NCBI GenBank assembly: GCA_025450135.1
Contig: JANWHZ010000008.1
Location: forward strand, 1-11,533
Length of the DNA: 11,533 nt
Direction: 5' to 3'
DNA from: Candidatus Saccharimonadales bacterium
Lineage (GTDB): Bacteria > Patescibacteriota > Saccharimonadia > Saccharimonadales > UBA4665
Part shown: piece by piece, positions 5,378 to 11,533 of the stretch
How positions within the stretch are numbered: position 1 is the stretch's first letter
Layout: each line of letters opens with the position of its first letter
Position numbers and translations under genes: made by a program
The notes under the pieces: generated by a model
Database searches by the model: none
What the model was told of the DNA's origin: nothing
What the model saw: the letters and a program-made list of their open reading frames with translations, nothing else

Positions 5378-6841
5378 ATGCCTGCCTCCTCCTATGAATC
5401 CGTTGCCGACGAGGCGGCACATGAGCTGCTGCCGCTCGCCTATATTATTCCGGAGGATGAACAGGTTCGTAGCCGCGTTGAGAGGTTCATCCGTGGCATC
5501 GGCGCAACGGCTGTCGAACAAGTAGTTGACTACGAGCCCGGACCGCACTCGGGTGAGCACGGCAGCTATACCAGTCTGCTCGAGATGCTTCGAGCGGCTG
5601 CAGACGGTGACACAGAGGCCCGGACCGGAGCGCAGCTTAACGCCCAGACACATATCTGGGAGTGTTTGACGAAGGCGGGGATCACCTTTGACACCGTGCT
5701 TGCCACCGATCGTTCTGGCCGCATTGTGCAGCGCGGGCAGGTAATGGAGCAGGTGTATGAAAATTCTTGGCAATGGGCTGCCGGAGGTCCGGAGATGCGC
5801 GAGCGGACGCTAAGGGAAATCTACAATGGCTTCCTGGCGGAGACATGGTTACGGCTGGGTCTCCTGGAAGGCCAACGCATCGTCGTCTTCTCTCCCTACC
5901 CAACTGAGCCAACCATGACCGACGAACGGGCGCGTAAGATCGGCTTTTTCCCAGATACCATGTCGTGCGTAATCCAAAGCATAACGATACGTGGCGGCCA
6001 GCTCGTGCAGGAAGTTGCTTTTGTCGCCGGGGTGACGAAGCCAGGCGGTCCACGGCACGACATCGCGGCCATCCAGGCCTTGACGGCGGAACTCGGCGCA
6101 CCGATTACTGCCAATACGTCCGGGGCTATTCTGGGCACGCCGCTAGTTATGTCAAGCGACGTAACACTGCTTGATCTCGTCCGGGGCTATGACCGGCACG
6201 CTGGTACGTTCTTTGGCCAGGACCAGCCGCAGCAGGATTATGAAGCATATGTCGCGGAATGTCGGGTACGATTACACCGCTTTGAGCCGCTTGTTCAGGC
6301 AACCATGGACGAGCTGGTCGCTGTTGCCCACACATTGCACCACCCGACTGATGCCACCCGCATGCTGCATGACGTAGCCCAACGGCACATGGTTGCCGCC
6401 GCTGCCGAAGACAACAGTATTGATGTACGAGTCTTTGGGCCTGATGCAGTCCAGCACGTTGAAGCAGCGCGCCAGGCGTTTGACTCCAACGACTGGCTTG
6501 CTTACAATGTTGCGCTCGATAGGGCACAGAGGACGGCAGTCACCGGCTCCTGTCCAATTGAAGAAGAGTCGGGCCAGGACGGTAGTGGTTCAGATGCGTT
6601 GGGCGAGCAGGCGGGAGACAATATACCGGCGATTATCCGCTGTATAAAGTGTCGTCGATTCTCACCTCGCACCGCAATAGAACAACCAGACAAATCATGG
6701 CGCTGCCCGAAATGCGCGCTCCATGTCGATGTGTGTACAGGTAAAGTGCTGCACGAAAGCGTCCAGTCGCAGCCCGAGCCGGAAGAGCCGCCCGAACCTT
6801 TCAGGCTGCCAGTGTTGCGTCCGCTGCTCGCGGCAGCCTAG
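5378..6841 (+). CDS. conserved-looking unknown protein with C-terminal zinc ribbon
   Basis: I do not recognise this 487-residue protein. It is soluble with no signal peptide or membrane segment, acidic, and Ala/Glu-rich. Residues about 1-110 are mainly helical-looking. A mixed alpha/beta stretch at about 100-275 includes RIVVFSPYPTEPTMTDERAR (167-186) and a strand-rich part around SITIRGGQLVQEVAFVAG (201-218). A helical region follows at about 285-390. A disordered acidic linker (393-415) leads to a zinc ribbon with C422-x2-C425 and C443-x2-C446 plus C453, then a Pro/Glu-rich tail (464-475). It starts 12 bases after the DUF6580-like gene, with the same GCC-ATG context and no Shine-Dalgarno sequence, so it is likely on the riboswitch-led transcript. 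A role in B12 handling is possible, but co-transcription is the only support. Its stop overlaps that of the convergent antiporter gene. Confidence 0.8.
   Translation: MPASSYESVADEAAHELLPLAYIIPEDEQVRSRVERFIRGIGATAVEQVVDYEPGPHSGEHGSYTSLLEMLRAAADGDTEARTGAQLNAQTHIWECLTKAGITFDTVLATDRSGRIVQRGQVMEQVYENSWQWAAGGPEMRERTLREIYNGFLAETWLRLGLLEGQRIVVFSPYPTEPTMTDERARKIGFFPDTMSCVIQSITIRGGQLVQEVAFVAGVTKPGGPRHDIAAIQALTAELGAPITANTSGAILGTPLVMSSDVTLLDLVRGYDRHAGTFFGQDQPQQDYEAYVAECRVRLHRFEPLVQATMDELVAVAHTLHHPTDATRMLHDVAQRHMVAAAAEDNSIDVRVFGPDAVQHVEAARQAFDSNDWLAYNVALDRAQRTAVTGSCPIEEESGQDGSGSDALGEQAGDNIPAIIRCIKCRRFSPRTAIEQPDKSWRCPKCALHVDVCTGKVLHESVQSQPEPEEPPEPFRLPVLRPLLAAA
6823..6837 (+). terminator. weak stem-loop just before the convergent stop codons
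   Basis: GCTGC (6823-6827) and GCAGC (6833-6837) form a 5 bp hairpin with loop TCGCG, immediately before the shared CTAG at 6838-6841. It is followed by a pyrimidine-rich but not poly-T stretch, so it is at most a weak terminator for the plus-strand operon. No better terminator is seen at this convergent junction. Confidence 0.25.
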
Positions 6842-8544
6842 ACCGCTTCTTCTGCCAGGGCTAAGGTCGGGTCGTTCGCTAGCTTTTGTAGGTGGTGGGC
6901 TCGGTAGCGGTCAAAGTGCCGCCGATCAATACCGTTGCGTTGGATTAGTGAATTCAAATGCTCGTTACTGGCATGGTGCGGGATGGTAACGTAGCCGCTG
7001 CCAAGTTCATATAGTTGCAATGCCTCCTCGTGGCTATTGGCATTGCACACGACAACTGCCTCAGGGTTTAACAGGTTCATATGACGGACCAGCTGCTGGT
7101 TAGTTTCGAAGTCGCTGGTTGTGCTAATGAGTAGTTTCACCGTATGGATGCCAATCTCGTCGAGCAACTCGATATCAGTAGCGTCGCCGTAAACGCATGG
7201 GACGCGTCGCTGCTGCAATTGGTCAATCGTCGCCGGATTGTAATCGATCACGACGTAGCGTTTATGTAGTCGTTGAAACGTCTTCACAAAGTCGTGACCG
7301 CCGCGGTTGTAGCCGATTAACACGAGCTGGTAGCCAGGGGCGCGTTGTCTATCTTTACGCGCATTCGCACGCTCGAACAGCGGAATATGCCAGCGGCCGA
7401 ACAGCTTGAATAGCAGGCTGTCGTAGTGACTCAAATATGATGAACAGGCGATGGTGATGATCGCGACGAGTGTAATGATGGGGCCGATGCGTTGTCCAGC
7501 TACTCCAGTACTAGCAGCCAGTACCGCCAATACGATTGAGAACTCACTGATCTGCGACAGCTGGATGCCAGCCATGAAGCTAACCCGTTTTGAGTAGCCC
7601 ATGATGCCGAGTGACGAAATGATACTGACCGGTTTGGCGATAATGACTACCGCGGATAACAATAGCGCAGGAACGAGGGCGCTCGACAAGCCGCTGACTG
7701 TCAGGCTTTTGCCGAGGACGATAAAGAACAGCACGACGAAGAAGTCGCGCAGTGGTTTTAGGCGAGCTTCGATCTCTTGGGCATAGGGCAAATCGGCCAG
7801 CGCGACACCAGCGAACAATGCACCGATCTCGATGGAGAATCCGGCCAGTTCGAATAAGCTCGCTACCCCGAAGCCCCAGCCGATAGCAAATAGGAACAAC
7901 ATTTCCTGACTTGAAGCCACAAAGCGGGTAATACGAGGCAGTAGTATGGTACTCATAATAATGAGAAAGGCCGCCAGCAAACCGCCTTCGATCCCTAATA
8001 TGCTCAGCTGGTGCAACCCGACCGCATGGCCACCGCGACCGGCTGCTAAGAAGAGCAGTGCCACAGTTGCAACGATGTCATCGAGCAAAATAATGCCGAT
8101 GGCAATCTGGCCGTGCAGGCGGTTTTGCTCCTTCTTGTCGGTCAGCGTCTTCACGATGATGATCGTGCTGCTGAAGAATAAACAGAGTCCGACAATGAAC
8201 GATTCGGTGCGTGACAGGCCAATCAGGCTGCTGACCATAAACCCAAGCGAGCCAACGATGACCAACTCGGCGGCCATGGCCACGAACACCGTATTACCGA
8301 GCCGCTTGATGACCGATATGTTCATACCCAGCCCGATGATAAATAGCAAGAGCGTAATGCCAATGTTGGCAAATGCGTCAAACGTATCAAGCTGGAGCAG
8401 ATTCAGTACTGCCGGACCGACGAGGACACCAGTCAAGATGTAACCCAAAATGAGCGGCTGACGGAGCAGGCGCATCACGATTGACACGGCAGCGCCGATC
8501 ACGATAACGATGCTTAGCTGCAGAAAGATGCCATCGGATGTCAT
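6838..8544 (-). CDS. CPA2 cation/proton antiporter with C-terminal TrkA-N (RCK) domain
   Basis: This 568-residue protein has a Kef/NapA-type membrane domain of about 12 segments (residues about 8-375). A soluble nucleotide-binding TrkA-N domain follows at about 404-520, and then a short tail. Membrane signatures are LRQPLILGYILTGVLVGP (27-44), LLLFIIGLGMN (65-75), the crossover-region helix LLDDIVATVALLF (153-165), and GALFAGVALADLPY (241-254). The regulatory domain has the Rossmann segment VLIGYNRGGHDFV (408-420), the acidic VVIDYNP (431-437) and VYGDATD (451-457). Members exchange K+ or Na+ for H+ across the inner membrane, with NAD(H)-type or other nucleotide ligands gating through the C-terminal domain. 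D155-D156 resemble the Asp pair of electrogenic NapA-type antiporters rather than the Gln-Asp of KefB/KefC, so K+ specificity should not be assumed. A separate KefF/KefG partner is not present. Confidence 0.92.
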   Translation of the reverse strand: MTSDGIFLQLSIVIVIGAAVSIVMRLLRQPLILGYILTGVLVGPAVLNLLQLDTFDAFANIGITLLLFIIGLGMNISVIKRLGNTVFVAMAAELVIVGSLGFMVSSLIGLSRTESFIVGLCLFFSSTIIIVKTLTDKKEQNRLHGQIAIGIILLDDIVATVALLFLAAGRGGHAVGLHQLSILGIEGGLLAAFLIIMSTILLPRITRFVASSQEMLFLFAIGWGFGVASLFELAGFSIEIGALFAGVALADLPYAQEIEARLKPLRDFFVVLFFIVLGKSLTVSGLSSALVPALLLSAVVIIAKPVSIISSLGIMGYSKRVSFMAGIQLSQISEFSIVLAVLAASTGVAGQRIGPIITLVAIITIACSSYLSHYDSLLFKLFGRWHIPLFERANARKDRQRAPGYQLVLIGYNRGGHDFVKTFQRLHKRYVVIDYNPATIDQLQQRRVPCVYGDATDIELLDEIGIHTVKLLISTTSDFETNQQLVRHMNLLNPEAVVVCNANSHEEALQLYELGSGYVTIPHHASNEHLNSLIQRNGIDRRHFDRYRAHHLQKLANDPTLALAEEAV

Positions 8545-8580
8545 ATGTGTTTATTTTTTCAGCTCTTTGTACTTGCGTTT

Positions 8581-8589
8581 AGTATAACA
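8581..8589 (-). promoter_or_regulatory. extended -10 promoter candidate for the antiporter gene
   Basis: On the minus strand TG-T-TATACT (TATACT = plus 8581-8586) lies 37 bases upstream of the antiporter ATG, giving a leader of about 30 bases. The hexamer at the -35 position (TATACC) is poor, so the extended -10 would carry recognition. The rest of the 120-base gap between the two minus-strand genes shows only a 4 bp hairpin (GCGG/CCGC around 8602-8618) and no strong terminator for the upstream gene. Confidence 0.45.
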
Positions 8590-8664
8590 AAACTTGCATA
8601 AGCGGTATATCCAGCCGCCAAAAGATGTCATACGTAATACTACTCAAGTTAAAACGGTATGTCT

Positions 8665-11244
8665 CTAGTAGGCGTATTGGTACTGCCGCTGTAAATATAG
8701 CCCGAGCGTAGAAGCGGTTCGACATTCCACGTTGGAATGGCAAACTGATCCGTCAAACTTAGAATAAGCAAAGTATATGGCAGCCTTGGTTTGTAAATCA
8801 GCATTGCTAACGTTCGGCGGTAGAGTATGCACAGGATACCCAACATAATACTTAATAGGTATAACAACTTGATTATCGAACTGTTGTTGCTCGTACTGGG
8901 CATACGCTAGCTTCGTAAGCGCTCCAACCGTATTGTGATCGTTGTGGTCATGGTAGATAGTGCCCACCCATGCACTCTGCGTGTGAATCTCGGTTGGCGA
9001 GAATATACTCATAAGGTTCATCAATGCGGTGACAAGTTGGGCTTTTGTATATGTCGATTGCCCGTCAACGGCATGAATGACCTGCAGCTTATTCGCGTAT
9101 AGCTTAGCCAGACTTTCGAAATGTGATGCCTTGAAACCACCGCCAGTTAGGTTGCCATCAGGCAAATGCAGAAAAACCAAGGTAATCGTGCTGTTACCGC
9201 GTGGGTTTGCGAACGTCGTGTATTCGTTATCCGCAAGCTGTATTGTGCGATTTTCCCATACGTCCGATGCTCCAGCCATCAACGAGTAGGCTGCCTCGGC
9301 GCCATGTTCGCGTGACAGCCAGTAATACTGATTTGCACCCGCATCCCCAGCTGTTACGAACACCGTTCGGATACAATAACCCGCCTTGATGGCGTGATAG
9401 ATGTCAGGGTTCATAAATAATATGTCGTCATCCTCGTGGGCAACGAAGGTTATAACAGTTGGTACGGCACAAGAAGTATTCGGCGCGCTGCTCAGTGGTG
9501 TTGGAGAAACCGTTGAAGTATTGTTGGTCGTTGATTCCGCGAGCGGTGCACTATTGCTTGTACCGTGGTCGTAGAACAAGAGCAGCTCCTTCGGCATCCT
9601 GATAGTGCCGGCCACGACAACGGTGTTATTCGGCTTACCATAGGCAGCAAGCACTTGTGATAGGTTGCAGTGGGGGTAGTTGGTTAGATTAACGTCGTAA
9701 GATAGTAAATATACGAAGCGAGTATCTCGTAAGTCGGGCTGCCAGCTGCTACTGGTCTGAATTTGGCTAGGCTCAGAGCAGCTCGCGAGCGGTACTACAG
9801 GTAGTCTGCCAGCGGATAATTCACTAATAGGAACAACGCGCCAATAATCGCCTATGAGCAATGCTGGATGCACGCTAAGCACATCAACAACTGTCTTGTC
9901 CCGGTTGTTGATGACATTGGTCGCCTGTGCGTCAACTGCATTCGACTGCACCATAGCAGGTATGCTAGATGCAATGGCAAGCAGTAGCGCACTTCCGGCG
10001 AACGTTAGTAACATCGCGGACAACCGCAGCTGATGCACTACTACGATCCCAGCAATCACCGCAGCAAAAAATACGAGTGTCAAATATCGTGCATCAACTA
10101 CATAGTAGTGATCTGTACTAACAAATGCCGCCGCCGCGATGAGCGCCCCCCACACTAGTGCTGCTGCCAGCCGGTAGGGTATCGTGTTCGGAAGCTTGGA
10201 TGTTTTTGCCAGGCTGGAGCGCACTACTACGATACAAGCGTAGAGACCGCCAAGCATCAATAATGTATTTATGATGTATCCAGGACCGCCAAATCCGAGC
10301 ATATGTATAAAGAACTGGCGGGGTGCACCGCTTAGTGTTACGGCCGCATATGCCGGATTTGCTCCAAAATTGGTGAATAGCCCGGCAATGCCATAAACGA
10401 CTCCAAGTATAAAACTATGTGGGCTACTTATGAGATTATATGGCCCGGCAGCGCTGGTGGAGACTATGTGCGTCAAGTGGCTTAGGTTAATAAGCTGGAT
10501 TACTATATTGGCGAGTACGGCAGCGAGTACGGCACCCGCAAACCATCGTACTGATTCGCTGACGCGTGTCCAGCGTTTGAAGAACGCATAGGCAACCAGG
10601 CTTAAAAGTGACGAGCCGACACTTAAAATGAGGAATAGATTATCGCTCGCAACAAGGGCCGCCGCCAACAAAACGCCAATAACAAAGCGCCACTGCTTCA
10701 TACGTTTCGCGGAAACGAAGCAAAATAGACTTAGGATATATACGACATATTCAATGTTGCGAGTCGTAAGCATTGCCATATTGACGGGCAATAGCGCTCC
10801 CGGATAGGGCTGAGTGGGGATTAGCAGAAGAATAGACGCGAGGGCCAGACAGAAGACGCCGAACAGCAGCGGTTCACGTATAAGTCTCCATGCAAGGTAG
10901 GCCAGTGCAAGTACGGTTGCCAGCACAACACCAACGGTGACCGCGACAAAAGACCACGTGGCGAACCCAAGCAACTTAATGAGATAAAATAGCGGCCACT
11001 TTAGGAGAAAGGTGTGCTGCCCCGGAAACGAAGCACCGGCAAGCGTGTGCCGGTCTTTGAAAAGCAGGGCATTGATTAACTGGTCGGCATTGCTCTGTTG
11101 CACGCGGGCGCCAAGAATTGTCCAGCACACGGTAGTGCCAGCCAGCACTATGACAGCCAACCAAGCAAAATACACAGCAAAACGTCGCGACTCAATAAAC
11201 GTAACTAATCTCAGAGGGAATATGTGTTGGAGGCGGTCAATCAT
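8665..11244 (-). CDS. polytopic GT-C-like membrane protein fused to a PIG-L (LmbE-like) deacetylase
   Basis: This is an 859-residue two-part protein. Residues 1-430 contain about 11-12 hydrophobic segments in a layout like GT-C glycosyltransferases: a long first loop (46-86) with D54, and DARYL (384-388) before a late helix. Residues 431-560 form a soluble domain and 561-590 a Ser/Thr/Asn/Pro-rich linker. Residues about 594-790 are a PIG-L/LmbE deacetylase with AHEDDD (602-607) matching the AHPDDE metal motif, TAGDAG (631-636), R645 with E650, and HNDH (767-770) matching the second metal/oxyanion histidines. H603, D606 and H770 would bind zinc and D605 would act as base. PIG-L enzymes remove N-acetyl groups from GlcNAc-type glycans, and free-standing ones are about 230-300 residues. 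The linker and several cysteines suggest the catalytic part lies outside the membrane. I infer a surface glycan-modifying enzyme; GT activity of the membrane part is unproven. Confidence 0.85.
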   Translation of the reverse strand: MIDRLQHIFPLRLVTFIESRRFAVYFAWLAVIVLAGTTVCWTILGARVQQSNADQLINALLFKDRHTLAGASFPGQHTFLLKWPLFYLIKLLGFATWSFVAVTVGVVLATVLALAYLAWRLIREPLLFGVFCLALASILLLIPTQPYPGALLPVNMAMLTTRNIEYVVYILSLFCFVSAKRMKQWRFVIGVLLAAALVASDNLFLILSVGSSLLSLVAYAFFKRWTRVSESVRWFAGAVLAAVLANIVIQLINLSHLTHIVSTSAAGPYNLISSPHSFILGVVYGIAGLFTNFGANPAYAAVTLSGAPRQFFIHMLGFGGPGYIINTLLMLGGLYACIVVVRSSLAKTSKLPNTIPYRLAAALVWGALIAAAAFVSTDHYYVVDARYLTLVFFAAVIAGIVVVHQLRLSAMLLTFAGSALLLAIASSIPAMVQSNAVDAQATNVINNRDKTVVDVLSVHPALLIGDYWRVVPISELSAGRLPVVPLASCSEPSQIQTSSSWQPDLRDTRFVYLLSYDVNLTNYPHCNLSQVLAAYGKPNNTVVVAGTIRMPKELLLFYDHGTSNSAPLAESTTNNTSTVSPTPLSSAPNTSCAVPTVITFVAHEDDDILFMNPDIYHAIKAGYCIRTVFVTAGDAGANQYYWLSREHGAEAAYSLMAGASDVWENRTIQLADNEYTTFANPRGNSTITLVFLHLPDGNLTGGGFKASHFESLAKLYANKLQVIHAVDGQSTYTKAQLVTALMNLMSIFSPTEIHTQSAWVGTIYHDHNDHNTVGALTKLAYAQYEQQQFDNQVVIPIKYYVGYPVHTLPPNVSNADLQTKAAIYFAYSKFDGSVCHSNVECRTASTLGLYLQRQYQYAY

Positions 11245-11453
11245 TACTTTCTTGAGTCTCGCCGAATATCCTCCGGTAGATAATAAAATTCCAGCAGGTT
11301 ACGGTGATAATAACGGCAGTACGTATTATATACACTGGCAGTAGATGCTCCAACGCCAACGTCGTAGCTGGTCAATGCGTACAGATCATACTCAAGATCA
11401 AGAACGCACTGCTTGACAAGCGCTAGCGGTTTGGTACACTTGCTTTCGTACAC
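11244..11453 (-). CDS. doubtful small ORF resembling the tail of a GT2 glycosyltransferase
   Basis: The frame is open from 11474, with a GTG at 11453, and gives 69 residues. Its TAA stop overlaps the ATG of the 859-residue gene by one base (TAATG). The C-terminal half, GVGASTASVYNTYCRYYHRN (33-52), resembles the end of GT2 family glycosyltransferases, where a small Gly/Ser-rich segment precedes a YYxxRN motif. No GT2 catalytic part lies upstream: all three minus-strand frames carry stops between 11475 and 11533. No Shine-Dalgarno sequence precedes the GTG, and cysteine and tyrosine are unusually frequent. It may be a decayed gene remnant, a short coupled leader ORF, or a chance reading frame. 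It also hosts a promoter for the downstream gene. Confidence 0.35.
   Translation of the reverse strand: MYESKCTKPLALVKQCVLDLEYDLYALTSYDVGVGASTASVYNTYCRYYHRNLLEFYYLPEDIRRDSRK
11325..11353 (-). promoter_or_regulatory. promoter candidate for the PIG-L fusion gene
   Basis: On the minus strand TTGGAG (plus 11348-11353) is followed by exactly 17 bases and a perfect TATAAT (11325-11330). Transcription would start near 11318, leaving a leader of about 74 bases before the ATG at 11244. It lies inside the small ORF, so the fusion gene can be transcribed without that ORF being translated from its GTG. A GGAGG at about 22 bases before the ATG is too far to serve that start; AAGAAAG nearer the ATG is a weak alternative. 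Confidence 0.5.
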
Positions 11454-11455
11454 AG

Positions 11456-11476
11456 AAGCGGATGCGAGAGCCGCTT
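11456..11476. repeat. short inverted repeat (stem-loop) near the right edge
   Basis: AAGCGG (11456-11461) and CCGCTT (11471-11476) form a perfect 6 bp stem with a 9-base loop. Neither strand has a following T run: the plus strand continues ATTAGTGAG and the minus strand continues CTGTGTACG. It is therefore not a standard intrinsic terminator. It sits immediately upstream of the doubtful small ORF. The remaining bases 11477-11533 show no open frame and no other feature that I can support. Confidence 0.4.
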
Positions 11477-11533
11477 ATTAGTGAGACAAAAATTAACAAA
11501 CATAACCTACAAGGTCTGTCTTAGCGAATGAGA

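Noticed and set aside
8700..8730. GGTTCGA-like T-loop suggesting a tRNA
   Set aside because: It lies inside the PIG-L fusion coding region and no acceptor stem or anticodon arm can be built around it. No tRNA was found elsewhere in the window.
8649..8903. Minus-strand 84-codon frame at the end of the PIG-L fusion gene
   Set aside because: It lies out of frame within the C-terminal coding part of the fusion gene and has low-complexity hydrophobic content typical of a shadow frame.
4295..11440. Exact repeat TTGGTACACT at 4295 and near 11431
   Set aside because: Ten bases repeated once in 11.5 kb is weak, and the flanks do not match. The first copy is a plausible promoter; the second has no gene after it in the window.

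Overview
This 11.5 kb window is bacterial and densely coded. It carries eight confident protein genes and one doubtful small ORF, with intergenic gaps mostly under 130 bases. Several features together suggest a small-genome bacterium of the Patescibacteria/CPR type, possibly Saccharimonadia: compact gene packing, a LexA-like regulator without a peptidase domain, surface-polysaccharide genes, and a cobalamin riboswitch in front of a transcobalamin-like domain protein and a DUF6580-like membrane protein. This assignment is an inference, since there is no marker gene here. The genes read correctly with UGA as a stop codon, which argues against the UGA=Gly code of Gracilibacteria/SR1.

Left region (1-2991): two divergent cell-envelope genes share a 68-base intergenic promoter region. 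On the minus strand is a polyisoprenyl-phosphate sugar-1-phosphate transferase, which starts glycan assembly on the lipid carrier. On the plus strand is an O-antigen ligase/polymerase-like membrane protein, which acts at a later step. A promoter candidate at 91-119 points left, out of the window.

Middle region (2981-6841, plus strand): a LexA-type winged-helix protein without the S24 peptidase domain is followed by an exported or membrane-anchored protein of unknown function. Next comes a cobalamin riboswitch whose 3' part can pair with the ribosome binding site of the gene behind it. That gene encodes a membrane-anchored transcobalamin-like C-terminal (DUF4430) domain. It is followed after 2 bases by a DUF6580-like, S-component-like membrane protein and after 12 more bases by a 487-residue unknown protein with a C-terminal zinc ribbon. 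I read the riboswitch, DUF4430 and DUF6580 genes as a B12-repressed capture-and-uptake cassette. This is the most interesting system in the window.

Right region (6838-11533, minus strand): a CPA2 cation/proton antiporter with a C-terminal TrkA-N domain ends on the same CTAG palindrome as the convergent zinc-ribbon gene. Upstream of it lies an 859-residue fusion of a polytopic GT-C-like membrane region to a PIG-L (LmbE-like) deacetylase domain, probably displayed outside the membrane. Its start overlaps the stop of a 69-codon ORF that looks like the tail of a GT2 glycosyltransferase, and that ORF also contains a good promoter for the fusion gene. No tRNA, rRNA, CRISPR array or insertion sequence was seen.
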